Shown here one piece after another: positions 36,019 to 45,534 of a DNA stretch of 64,000 bases (position 1 is its first letter; every line of letters starts with the position of its first letter). The notes beneath the pieces were generated by a model, which saw nothing but the letters and a program-made list of their open reading frames with translations, was not told the origin of the DNA and made no database searches. The stretch is taken from NCBI RefSeq assembly GCF_000799465.1, contig NZ_JUGU01000001.1, positions 806,001-870,000 on the forward strand, written 5' to 3'. The DNA is from Psychroserpens sp. Hel_I_66 (GTDB lineage: Bacteria > Bacteroidota > Bacteroidia > Flavobacteriales > Flavobacteriaceae). The position numbers were made by a program, and so were the translations under genes.

Positions 36019-37956
36019 ATGCAAAATCAAAAACGTGTAGTCATAGAAGCAGTTTCACCTCAAATTAACTGCGGAGAATTTTTTATAAAAAGAATTATTA
36101 ATGAAATTGTAAACATTGATGCTCATGTGCTGGTAGATGGACATGATGTCATTGCAGCTTCTGTTTTGCTAAAACACGAAAAAGAGCGTGCTTGGAAAGA
36201 CATAAGAATGCAGCACATCATAAATGATGAATGGAAAGCATCTTTTATAGTTGAAAAGCAAGGATTCTACACTTATAAAGTTCAAGGTTGGGTCGATTAT
36301 GCATTAAATTGGCAACACGGTATCGAGCGCAAAATTGACGACAATCAACATGTCAAGTCAGAATTATTAGAAGGTATTACTTTTTTAGAGCCTTTATTGA
36401 AAAAGGTCAAAGGTGACGATAAAAAATACATACAGCATTGTATCGATATCTTCGGAAACCTGGATACATACAACGAAGCTATTTCAGAAGCAAAAAGCGA
36501 TAGATTACACCATATTTTTTACAATAACCCAGAAAAGCACCTCGCCAACGAGAGCAAGGAACTTAAAGTATACGTAGATAGACCTAAGGCAAGATTTAGT
36601 ACATGGTACGAATTTTTTCCACGCTCCGCATCTCAAGTTGAAGGGCAACACGGTACATTTAAAGACTGTGAGCGTTTGCTCCCAAGAGTAGCGAAAATGG
36701 GATTTGATGTATTATATTTCCCTCCAATTCATCCCATTGGAGAAGTTAATAGAAAAGGTAAAAACAATACCACAAATGCTCAAGATGGCGATGTAGGTTC
36801 CGCTTGGGGCATTGGTTCCAAACATGGCGGACACAAAGATTTGCATCCGCAATTGGGATCTGTCGCAGATTTTAAAAATTTAATCAAAGAAGCAAAAAAG
36901 CACAATATAGAAATTGCAATGGATTATGCATTGCAGGCAGCACCAGATCATCCTTGGGTTAAATCCCATCCAGATTGGTTTAAGTGGCGACCAGATGGTA
37001 CCGTTCAGTATGCAGAGAATCCGCCAAAAAAATATCAGGATATTTTGCCCATTTACTGGGAAAGTGAAGATTATAAAAATCTTTGGAAAGAATGCTTAAA
37101 CACTATGCTATATTGGATTGACTGCGGAATAAAAGTATTTCGTGTAGATAATCCACACACAAAGCCTTATTGTTTTTGGAACTGGCTCATTTCCGAAGTA
37201 AAACAAAAACATCCAGACGTATTATTTCTAGCTGAAGCTTTTACGAGACCTAAAGTAATGCAACGTTTGGCAAAAGAAGGATACACACAATCGTACTCTT
37301 ACTTTACATGGAGAAACAGCAAAAAAGAGTTTATAGAATACATGACCGAGTTGACGCAAACCGAGCAGCGTGAGTACATGCAACCCAACTTTTGGCCTAA
37401 TACGCCAGATATAAACCCGTATCATTTGCAAGGTGCGAATGAGTCTAAATTTCTTCAGCGTTATGCTTTGGCAGCAACATTGAGTTCTAGTATTGGTATT
37501 TATGGGCCTGTATTTGAGCAAATGATTAGCGAGGCAATTCCTGGAAAAGAGGAATATTATATGTCTGAGAAATTTCAGATAAAACATTATAATTGGGAAT
37601 TAGAAAACAAATTGACTTTGTTAATTTCAAGAATTAACTGGATTAGACATCAAAATCCAGCTTTGCAGCAAACTAATAATATTAGATTTTGTCCTATTGA
37701 AAATGATAACTTAATAGCCTTTTATAAATGGGATCAAAATTATACAAACGAATTGTTGATTATTATAAGTTTAGATCAATATTATGTGCAACAAGGTAAT
37801 GTACAATTGCCATTACAAAAACTAGGTATTAATAGAGGACAGCATGTTAGAGTAGAGGATTTGGTCACAGGTAGCAGCTATAACTGGTATAATGAATGGA
37901 ATTTTGTAGAATTACATCCTACATTGCCATTCCATATATTTAAAATCAATAAGTAA
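36019..37956 (+). CDS. glgE: Alpha-1,4-glucan:maltose-1-phosphate maltosyltransferase
   Basis: A 645-residue GH13_3 enzyme that adds maltosyl units from maltose-1-phosphate to alpha-1,4-glucan. The N-terminal domain (about 1-190) is GlgE-specific. The TIM barrel shows STWYEFFPRS, SAWGIGSKHGGHKDLHPQLG, the nucleophile D377 (FRVDNPHTKP) and the acid/base E406 (FLAEAFTRP). The FRVDNPHTKP and EAFTRP strings are diagnostic of GlgE over ordinary amylases. A C-terminal beta domain follows. A 129-base spacer separates it from glgC, and maltokinase starts one base after its stop region. Confidence 0.95.
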   Translation: MQNQKRVVIEAVSPQINCGEFFIKRIINEIVNIDAHVLVDGHDVIAASVLLKHEKERAWKDIRMQHIINDEWKASFIVEKQGFYTYKVQGWVDYALNWQHGIERKIDDNQHVKSELLEGITFLEPLLKKVKGDDKKYIQHCIDIFGNLDTYNEAISEAKSDRLHHIFYNNPEKHLANESKELKVYVDRPKARFSTWYEFFPRSASQVEGQHGTFKDCERLLPRVAKMGFDVLYFPPIHPIGEVNRKGKNNTTNAQDGDVGSAWGIGSKHGGHKDLHPQLGSVADFKNLIKEAKKHNIEIAMDYALQAAPDHPWVKSHPDWFKWRPDGTVQYAENPPKKYQDILPIYWESEDYKNLWKECLNTMLYWIDCGIKVFRVDNPHTKPYCFWNWLISEVKQKHPDVLFLAEAFTRPKVMQRLAKEGYTQSYSYFTWRNSKKEFIEYMTELTQTEQREYMQPNFWPNTPDINPYHLQGANESKFLQRYALAATLSSSIGIYGPVFEQMISEAIPGKEEYYMSEKFQIKHYNWELENKLTLLISRINWIRHQNPALQQTNNIRFCPIENDNLIAFYKWDQNYTNELLIIISLDQYYVQQGNVQLPLQKLGINRGQHVRVEDLVTGSSYNWYNEWNFVELHPTLPFHIFKINK

Positions 37957-37957
37957 G

Positions 37958-39586
37958 ATGGCAAAAAAAACCACTACAACTACATCATTAAAGTCGCCCT
38001 ATAATTTTAATGAAAAATGGGAAGAACTTATCGATAACAAAGAGTTTGTGAAAGTTTTTTTGTCTGATGTTTTAGAAGATTATATCGTTAAGCAAAGGTG
38101 GTATGGAGGTAAAGCCAGCAAGCTAAAATATATAGAACTTGCAGAATCTTTTAGAATCCAAAAGGATGGCGAAGTATATTATGGGCTCATTTTAGAAGTT
38201 AATTTTACAGAGGCCTTTTACCAGCATTATTTTTTGCCAATCGCATTTGTTTCTGATGAGAATTTTGCACAAGATGATCGAATTTTACCCATAAGCATAC
38301 AAAATCAAGAGGGTTTTATTATAGACGCCATAAATCTTGAAGCGTTTAGAAAAGTCGTTTTTGAGCGAATTTTATTTGCTGTACCAAAAGACAAAACACG
38401 AGTTCGCTATCATAGAAGCGAAATTTTTAGAGATTGTAAATACGAGTCATCCCGTTATATGGGGCTTGAGCAAAGCAATACATCTATCGTTTATAATGAT
38501 AAATATGTATTGAAATTTTTTAGAAGAATTTACTCAGACCGAAACCCAGATTACGAAATGAGCAGATTTCTATCTGAGAAAAAAGATTACAAAAATACAC
38601 CAGCATATTTGGGAAGTATTCAAATAAAAGATACCGATATCAATATTACGATTGGGTTGATGCAGGAAATGGTAGAAAACCAAGGTGATGCCTGGGAATA
38701 TATGCTAAGTGAATTTCACAAAGTATTCTCAAATCTAGAATACAAAAAAATAGACATTTCAAAATTACCAAAAACTGAAGATTTTGGGCATTTACAAATA
38801 AGAGATGTCCCAGCGCAAATTATAGATTGGATTGGATTGAACGTTTTTAATAAAATCCAAACCTTAGCGTTAAGAACAGCAGAAATGCACATCGCATTAG
38901 GTAGTGAGTTTGAAGATACCGCTTTTACACCTACACATTTTAATGGTGATTATGAAGTTTGGTTAAAAAACAGATTACTTTATCAATTTCAAAACCGACT
39001 TAATACGATTGAAAATAATTTACACAAGCTCGATGGCTTGGCATTAGAATTAGCAAACGAATTTTTAGAGAAAAAAAACATCATTAGAAAGCGATTTGTA
39101 GATTTTGATTGGACCAAATTAAAAGGAGAAAGAATTCGGGTTCATGGTGATTACCATTTGGGACAGGTTTTAGTTCATGAAGATGATTTTTATATTTTGG
39201 ATTTCGAGGGAGAGCCAGAAAGTACCATTCGCGATCGTAAAGTAAAACAACCACCATTAAAGGATATTGCTGGTTTGTTTCGCTCCTTTCATTATGCTAT
39301 TTATGCAACAATTTTTAACAATTCAGACTTATACAAACAAAAGCAAGAACATCTTTTTGAAGCTGGGGAAATATTATATCAATATTTAAAATCGGTCTTT
39401 TTAGAAACTTACGTCAATAAAGTTCAAGGTGCAAATCTTAATATTGGATATAATCAAGAACGTATTTTTTTACTTAAATACGCAATGCTCGAAAAAGCAG
39501 TCTACGAGTTAGGCTACGAGCTTAACTCACGTCCACGTTGGGCAGTCATTCCATTAAAAGGAATCTCAAATATCATTAACAACTAA
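37958..39586 (+). CDS. Maltokinase (Pep2/Mak family)
   Basis: A 542-residue maltokinase forming maltose-1-phosphate from maltose and ATP for GlgE. The N-terminal cap shows QRWYGGKASKL, the Mak N-cap mark. The kinase core has the catalytic loop VHGDYHLGQVL (about residues 394-404) and the metal motif ILDFEGEP. PPLKDIAGLFRSFHYA is also typical of the family. In many bacteria it is fused to, or next to, trehalose synthase (TreS), but none is seen here. Without TreS, maltose may come from uptake or glucan breakdown. Confidence 0.9.
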   Translation: MAKKTTTTTSLKSPYNFNEKWEELIDNKEFVKVFLSDVLEDYIVKQRWYGGKASKLKYIELAESFRIQKDGEVYYGLILEVNFTEAFYQHYFLPIAFVSDENFAQDDRILPISIQNQEGFIIDAINLEAFRKVVFERILFAVPKDKTRVRYHRSEIFRDCKYESSRYMGLEQSNTSIVYNDKYVLKFFRRIYSDRNPDYEMSRFLSEKKDYKNTPAYLGSIQIKDTDINITIGLMQEMVENQGDAWEYMLSEFHKVFSNLEYKKIDISKLPKTEDFGHLQIRDVPAQIIDWIGLNVFNKIQTLALRTAEMHIALGSEFEDTAFTPTHFNGDYEVWLKNRLLYQFQNRLNTIENNLHKLDGLALELANEFLEKKNIIRKRFVDFDWTKLKGERIRVHGDYHLGQVLVHEDDFYILDFEGEPESTIRDRKVKQPPLKDIAGLFRSFHYAIYATIFNNSDLYKQKQEHLFEAGEILYQYLKSVFLETYVNKVQGANLNIGYNQERIFLLKYAMLEKAVYELGYELNSRPRWAVIPLKGISNIINN

Positions 39587-39589
39587 TTT

Positions 39590-41500
39590 ATGGCAGAAGT
39601 AATTGCACACAGTCGTTTTACAGATTTCGACATCAATCTTTTCAAATCTGGAAAACACTATCGTTTATACGAAAAATTTGGATCGCACATCACCACATTA
39701 GATGGAGTAGAAGGTGTATATTTTGCGGTTTGGGCACCAAGCGCGAAGCATGTATCTGTTATTGGAGATTTTAATTTTTGGGTAGAAGGCGAGCATCAAT
39801 TAAATGTGCGTTGGGATTCTAGCGGAATTTGGGAAGGTTTCATCCCAGGAGCAGGAAAAGGTAGCAAATACAAATACAAAATACAAAGCAATAATAACGA
39901 TATAAAAACCGAGAAGGCTGATCCGTATGCGAGGAGATCAGAACACAATCCAAAAACAGCATCCATTGTTTGGGACGAACCCTTTAAATGGAAAGATACC
40001 AAATGGATGAAAAAGCGTAAAAAGAACAATGCTTTGGACGCTCCATTTTCGGTTTACGAAGTGCATTTAGGCTCTTGGAAAAAGAAAGTTGATGAAGGCA
40101 GGTTTTTATCCTACGTTGAAATGGCAGATGAATTGGTAAAATATGTTAAAGAGATGAATTTTACACATGTTGAGCTAATGCCAATCATGGAGTTTCCTTA
40201 CGATCCATCTTGGGGATATCAAGTTACAGGTTATTTTGCGCCAACGTCCCGCTTTGGCTATCCCGAAGAATTTAAGTTATTGGTCGATAAATTCCATCAA
40301 AACGATATAGGGATCATTCTCGATTGGGTACCATCGCATTTTCCTGAAGATGCTCACGGACTAGGTTTCTTTGATGGCTCAGCCCTTTACGAACATCCAG
40401 ATCCTAGAAAAGGCTATCATAACGATTGGAAGAGTTTGATTTTTAACTACGGAAGAAATGAAGTAAAGTCCTTTTTAATAAGTAACGCCATATTTTGGTT
40501 AGATCAGTATCATGCAGACGGTTTGCGTGTAGACGCAGTAGCATCTATGTTATTTTTAGATTATTCTCGAGAAGATGGCGAGTGGGAACCAAATATGTTT
40601 GGTGGCAGGGAAAACCTCGAGGCAATGTCATTTCTTCGTGAAATGAACGAAGCGGTATATTCATCATTTCCAGATGTACAAACCATTGCAGAAGAGTCAA
40701 CCGCATTCCCAATGGTATCAAAACCAACTTTTATGGGAGGTTTAGGCTTTGGCATGAAATGGATGATGGGCTGGATGCACGATACACTTCAGTATTTTTC
40801 AAAAGAATCCATCTATAAAAGATTTCACCAAAATGATCTCACCTTCTCTATGACCTATGCATTTACCGAGAATTTTATGCTCCCTTTAAGTCACGACGAA
40901 GTGGTTTACGGTAAAAAATCAATATTAGGTAGAATGCCAGGAGATGAGTGGCAACGTTTTGCAAATTTAAGACTATTGTACAGTTACATGTTTACACATC
41001 CTGGAACTAAGATTTTATTTCAAGGTGGAGAATTTGGACAAAGTAGCGAGTGGAATTTTGAGCAGAGCCTAGATTGGCATTTGTTACAATATGCACCACA
41101 CCAAGGCGTACAAGAATTATATAAAGATTTAAACGAATTTTATAAATCACAACCAGCATTATATGAAAAGCAATTTTCTGCGGAAGGCTTTGAATGGATA
41201 GACTATGGGGATTCTAAAAATTCAGTATTTACATATATAAGAAAAGGAAACGATTCTAAAGATGATGTGATCATTGCCTGTAATATGACGCCTGTACCAA
41301 AGGAAAACTATAAAGTTGGACTTCCGAAGAAAGGTAATTTAAAAGAAGTATTCAATAGTGATTTAAAAAAATACTACGGAAGCGGTCAATACATTAATAA
41401 AACAAAAACCACAAAAGCAGAAGCTTGGAACTTTAGGGACCATTCTATTGAGATTGATATTCCGCCTTTAGGAATGGTTGCTTTTAAGTATGGCAAATAG
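39590..41500 (+). CDS. glgB: 1,4-alpha-glucan branching enzyme
   Basis: A 636-residue GH13_9 branching enzyme that makes alpha-1,6 branches. A CBM48 domain lies at about residues 30-125 (GVYFAVWAPSAKHVSVIGDF), then the TIM barrel: ELMPIMEFPYDPSWGYQVTG, the nucleophile Asp in DGLRVDAVASML (about 314), the acid/base Glu in IAEESTAFP (about 367) and PLSHDEVVYGKKS. The C-terminal all-beta domain ends GMVAFKYGK. It lies 3 bases after the maltokinase gene and is the last clear member of the glucan operon. Confidence 0.95.
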   Translation: MAEVIAHSRFTDFDINLFKSGKHYRLYEKFGSHITTLDGVEGVYFAVWAPSAKHVSVIGDFNFWVEGEHQLNVRWDSSGIWEGFIPGAGKGSKYKYKIQSNNNDIKTEKADPYARRSEHNPKTASIVWDEPFKWKDTKWMKKRKKNNALDAPFSVYEVHLGSWKKKVDEGRFLSYVEMADELVKYVKEMNFTHVELMPIMEFPYDPSWGYQVTGYFAPTSRFGYPEEFKLLVDKFHQNDIGIILDWVPSHFPEDAHGLGFFDGSALYEHPDPRKGYHNDWKSLIFNYGRNEVKSFLISNAIFWLDQYHADGLRVDAVASMLFLDYSREDGEWEPNMFGGRENLEAMSFLREMNEAVYSSFPDVQTIAEESTAFPMVSKPTFMGGLGFGMKWMMGWMHDTLQYFSKESIYKRFHQNDLTFSMTYAFTENFMLPLSHDEVVYGKKSILGRMPGDEWQRFANLRLLYSYMFTHPGTKILFQGGEFGQSSEWNFEQSLDWHLLQYAPHQGVQELYKDLNEFYKSQPALYEKQFSAEGFEWIDYGDSKNSVFTYIRKGNDSKDDVIIACNMTPVPKENYKVGLPKKGNLKEVFNSDLKKYYGSGQYINKTKTTKAEAWNFRDHSIEIDIPPLGMVAFKYGK

Positions 41501-41551
41501 TGTTTGGTATTACATGTTTTAAAAACTAATAGAATTAAATTAAGCATTCAT

Positions 41552-41932
41552 ATGCACACATTTTTATTAGACCACATTGCACTTTCAGTCAAGAATGTCA
41601 ACGAATCTATCGCGTTTTATCAAAAAGTATTACAGCTAAAGGAAATAAAGAATACCGCTTCAAGTTCTAAAACAAGATGGTTGTCTTTTGGAGATGGTAA
41701 GCAATTGCATTTGATTCCACGTCCAGATGCTGAAATAAAAACAAATAAAGCAGTTCATTTTGCTTTATCAACTTATGATTTAAAATCTTTTAAAGAGCAT
41801 TTAAAAACGTTGGAAATCAACTATTCTGATTGGAGAGATACAACTGAAAAAAATTACATTAGAGATGATGGTATAGAGCAAGTCTATTTTCAAGACCCAA
41901 ATGGTTATTGGATTGAGATAAACAATGGTTAA
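41552..41932 (+). CDS. VOC (glyoxalase/bleomycin-resistance fold) protein
   Basis: A 126-residue VOC-fold protein. The ATG at 41552 gives MHTFLLDHIALSVKNVNESIAFYQ, the standard first beta-alpha-beta unit; an in-frame GTG upstream would add 16 unrelated residues. Metal-site candidates are His8 (LDHIAL), His in AVHFALST and Glu in GYWIEINNG, the usual places. The reaction is unknown. It lies between glgB and the GH31 gene, but a link to glucan metabolism is not shown. Confidence 0.8.
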   Translation: MHTFLLDHIALSVKNVNESIAFYQKVLQLKEIKNTASSSKTRWLSFGDGKQLHLIPRPDAEIKTNKAVHFALSTYDLKSFKEHLKTLEINYSDWRDTTEKNYIRDDGIEQVYFQDPNGYWIEINNG

Positions 41933-42112
41933 TTATAAATAAAAAAATCTTCCATTTAATTACACCAAGAGCATTATTCCTAGTATTTCGTAGATGGTAT
42001 CATTTTCCGAAATCGTTATAGTTAACAATTCCTAACAATAACTATTTGCTTTACTTTTATACGTCCCAATTTTTCCGTTTTTTTACATGTTTTACACAGA
42101 TAGAAATAAATT

Positions 42113-44518
42113 ATGATTGTAAATACCGAACTAGAAAACAAAGGTAATTTAACACCTACAAAAATAATCCACTTCAAAAAAGACGTGGACACGCTCTATT
42201 TTTCCGCAGAAAATGATGTCGTACTCCAGCTAACGGTTTTAAGGGATAGTGTGTTGCGTTTTCGATACACCACAACAGGAACTTTTGAAAATGATTTCTC
42301 CTATGCTATTACAAAATACGCAAGTACGGGTTACAACCATTTGGAAATAGAAGAGTTTGAAGACCATTATAAAATCACAACATCGAAACTCATTTGCCAT
42401 ATTTCTAAGGATAATATGGGAGTTAAGATATATGATGCTAAAGACAATGTTTTGATCAATGAAGACGAAGTTGGTTTTCACTGGGAAGAAAGTTACCAAT
42501 ATGGTGGAAACATCGTTAAAATGAGTAAAGTATCTCGAGATGGCGAGAGTTATTACGGTCTTGGTGATAAACCTAGCCACTTAAATTTAAAAGGAAAACG
42601 CTTTCAAAATTGGGTGACAGATTCTTATGCCTACGGAAAAGATACAGATCCAATTTATAAGTCCATCCCATTTTACACAGGCTTGCATAACAAAAAAGCC
42701 TACGGAATCTTTTTTGACAATTCATTTAGGTCATTTTTCGATTTTGCGCATGAACGTCGTAACATCACCAGTTTTTGGGCAGAAGGTGGTGAAATGAACT
42801 ACTATTTTTTCTACGGTCCAAAAATGACCGAAGTTGTAGAAAGTTATACCGATCTAACAGGAAAACCACACCTTTTGCCACCACTTTGGGCATTAGGTTT
42901 TCACCAATGTAAATGGAGTTATTACCCAGAATCTAAGGTAAAAGAAGTCACTTCAAAATTTAGGGATTTAAAAATACCCTGTGATGCCATTTATTTAGAT
43001 ATCGATTATATGGAAGGCTTCCGTTGTTTCACTTGGAACAAAGAATACTTTCCAGATCCTAAACGTATGGTCAAGGAATTGGCTGCTGACGGATTCAAAA
43101 CTGTGGCCATCATCGATCCAGGAATTAAGATTGATAAAGATTATGCTGTCTTTCAGGAAGCTTTAGAGAAAGACTATTTCTGTAAACGTGCCGATGGGCC
43201 TTACATGAAAGGTAAAGTATGGCCTGGAGAATGTTATTTTCCAGATTATACCAACCCAGAAGTTAGAGAATGGTGGTCTGGATTGTTCAAAGAATTAATC
43301 GAAGACATAGGTGTAAAAGGTGTTTGGAACGATATGAACGAGCCTGCTGTAATGGAGGTCCCAAATAAAACATTCCCAGATGATGTACGTCATGACTATG
43401 ATGGAAATCGTTGTAGCCATAGAAAAGCACATAATATCTACGGAATGCAGATGGCAAGAGCTACCTATCAAGGACTAAAAAAGTTTGCCTATCCAAAACG
43501 ACCATTTGTAATCACACGTTCTGCATATTCCGGAACACAGCGTTACACATCAACTTGGACAGGAGATAACGTTGCAACTTGGGAACATTTATGGATTGCC
43601 AATGTGCAAGCACAACGTATGGCAATGTCTGGGTTTAGTTTTGCAGGTAGTGATATTGGAGGATTTGCAGAGCAGCCACAAGGTGAATTATTTACACGTT
43701 GGATTCAATTAGGAATTTTCCACCCATTCTTTAGAGTACATTCTTCTGGAGATCATGGTGATCAAGAACCTTGGACGTTTGGAAAAGAGGTGACAGATAT
43801 CGTTAGAAAATTTATTGAAATAAGATATCAACTTCTACCATATTTATATACTGCTTTTTGGAAGTATGTAGAAGATGGTACACCAATATTGAATTCTTTG
43901 GTGTTGTATGATCAAGAAGATGTTCAAACGCATTATAGAACCGATGAGTTTGTTTTTGGTAATCACATTTTGGCATGTCCTATTTTAGAACAAAATGCAA
44001 AAGGTAGACGTATGTACTTTCCAATTGGGAAATGGTACAATTTCTGGAATGATGACGTACAAAAAGGCGGACGAGAATTATGGGTAGATTCAGATTTAGA
44101 TAGTATGCCAATATTTGTAAAGGAAGGTGCAATCATCCCTAAGTACCCAATACAACAATATGTTGGTGAGAAAAACATAGAAACAGTTGTATTGGATGTC
44201 TATTATAAAGAAGGAAAAGAACAATCTTTATTATTTGATGATGCTCATGATGGTTATGACTATACAAAAGGACGTTACAGTTTGAGAACATTTAAATTGA
44301 CAGGTAAACCAAACGAACTAATCATCCAGCAGCATAAAGAAGGAAAATTTGAAGCAGGATATGAAACCTTCGAACTAAAAATTCATGGGTTACCATTTGA
44401 GATTACAGAAATTCAAGTAGATAATGTTATAATCCCGTTAGATCGTATTGAGACTAATGGTATTTCGACAATGCCCATTCTTAAAGAATTTACTGAGTTA
44501 CACTTAATAGGGGCTTAA
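42113..44518 (+). CDS. GH31 alpha-glucosidase family protein
   Basis: An 801-residue glycoside hydrolase family 31 enzyme. An N-terminal beta-sandwich (about 20-245) precedes the TIM barrel, which has the nucleophile Asp in GVWNDMNEPAVM (about residue 405) and the acid/base Asp in STWTGDNVATWEHL (about 484). SGFSFAGSDIGGFAEQPQGEL is also typical. No signal peptide is seen, so it acts in the cytoplasm, cleaving alpha-glucosides from the non-reducing end. Next to the GlgE operon it may trim maltooligosaccharides to glucose. It has a 180-base leader and its own start. Confidence 0.92.
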   Translation: MIVNTELENKGNLTPTKIIHFKKDVDTLYFSAENDVVLQLTVLRDSVLRFRYTTTGTFENDFSYAITKYASTGYNHLEIEEFEDHYKITTSKLICHISKDNMGVKIYDAKDNVLINEDEVGFHWEESYQYGGNIVKMSKVSRDGESYYGLGDKPSHLNLKGKRFQNWVTDSYAYGKDTDPIYKSIPFYTGLHNKKAYGIFFDNSFRSFFDFAHERRNITSFWAEGGEMNYYFFYGPKMTEVVESYTDLTGKPHLLPPLWALGFHQCKWSYYPESKVKEVTSKFRDLKIPCDAIYLDIDYMEGFRCFTWNKEYFPDPKRMVKELAADGFKTVAIIDPGIKIDKDYAVFQEALEKDYFCKRADGPYMKGKVWPGECYFPDYTNPEVREWWSGLFKELIEDIGVKGVWNDMNEPAVMEVPNKTFPDDVRHDYDGNRCSHRKAHNIYGMQMARATYQGLKKFAYPKRPFVITRSAYSGTQRYTSTWTGDNVATWEHLWIANVQAQRMAMSGFSFAGSDIGGFAEQPQGELFTRWIQLGIFHPFFRVHSSGDHGDQEPWTFGKEVTDIVRKFIEIRYQLLPYLYTAFWKYVEDGTPILNSLVLYDQEDVQTHYRTDEFVFGNHILACPILEQNAKGRRMYFPIGKWYNFWNDDVQKGGRELWVDSDLDSMPIFVKEGAIIPKYPIQQYVGEKNIETVVLDVYYKEGKEQSLLFDDAHDGYDYTKGRYSLRTFKLTGKPNELIIQQHKEGKFEAGYETFELKIHGLPFEITEIQVDNVIIPLDRIETNGISTMPILKEFTELHLIGA

Positions 44519-44625
44519 AAAATAAGTAACTAACTTTTTTTATTTGTGACAATATTATAAGGTATTGTGTCAAAGTTAATAGAATCATTTCGTAAATTTA
44601 ACTTACACAATTAAAACTATAACAT

Positions 44626-45456
44626 ATGAATTTTAAAAATAAAATTGTAGCTGTTGGAGTAATAGCTTTATTTCTATCCTGCACTACAAATCCATTTACT
44701 GGAAATAAAACTTTGGCGTTAGTGCCAAACTCTCAGTTGTTCCCAACTGCGTTTGCACAATACGATCAGTTTTTGACTGAGAACAATGTGGTAACAGGTA
44801 CAGCAGATGCTGAAATGATAAAAAGAGTGGGACAGCGTATTGCTGTTGCAGCAGAGCGTTGGTTAAATGCCAATGGTCACCAAAACTATTTAGAGGGTTA
44901 CAAATGGGAGTATAATTTAGTTAATGATCCAACAGTAAATGCTTGGTGTATGCCAGGAGGAAAAATCGTATTTTATACAGGGATTTTACCAATTGCACAA
45001 AACGAAACCGGTGTTGCAGCAATTATGGGACATGAGGTAGCTCATGCATTGGCAAATCACGGTCAGCAACGTATGAGTGCTGGGATGTTACAACAATTAG
45101 GTGCTGTAGCAGGAAACGTCGCTATTAAAGACGAGCAAACTCGTGGACTATTCAATCAAGCTTACGGTATAGGTAGCCAAGTTGGTGTGATGCTTCCTTT
45201 TAGTAGAAGTCACGAAACACAATCTGATGAAATTGGATTGTACTTAATGGCAATTGCGGGATATAACCCTAGTGAAGCTGCGGAATTGTGGAAACGTATG
45301 AAAGCTAACAGTGGAGGTCAAGCACCACCAGAATTTTTAAGTACACACCCATCTAACGATACAAGAATTAATAATTTAACGCAGTGGGCTTCAAAAGCAA
45401 AAGCAGAAGCTAAGAAGTATGGTGTAGATTCATTTAGACCTTTAGGTAAGTTTTAA
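44626..45456 (+). CDS. M48 family metallopeptidase lipoprotein
   Basis: A 276-residue zinc peptidase of the BepA/LoiP-like M48 type. The lipobox FLSCTTNPFTGN (Cys19) places it on a membrane facing the periplasm. The zinc motif is MGHEVAHALANHG, with the third ligand Glu in SHETQSDEIGLYLM. NAWCMPGGKIVFYTG is the conserved strand before it. It probably helps quality control of outer-membrane proteins. It is monocistronic by its surroundings. Confidence 0.92.
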   Translation: MNFKNKIVAVGVIALFLSCTTNPFTGNKTLALVPNSQLFPTAFAQYDQFLTENNVVTGTADAEMIKRVGQRIAVAAERWLNANGHQNYLEGYKWEYNLVNDPTVNAWCMPGGKIVFYTGILPIAQNETGVAAIMGHEVAHALANHGQQRMSAGMLQQLGAVAGNVAIKDEQTRGLFNQAYGIGSQVGVMLPFSRSHETQSDEIGLYLMAIAGYNPSEAAELWKRMKANSGGQAPPEFLSTHPSNDTRINNLTQWASKAKAEAKKYGVDSFRPLGKF

Positions 45457-45534
45457 TTTAATAGCTTGTAAAGCATAAAAATTATAGTAATTTAGAAGCT
45501 GTCCAATTTTGGGCAGCTTTTTTAATATCCTACT

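Noticed and set aside
42113..44518. Secreted starch-utilisation enzyme
   Set aside because: No signal peptide or lipobox at the N terminus (MIVNTELENKGNLTP), so a cytoplasmic enzyme is indicated.
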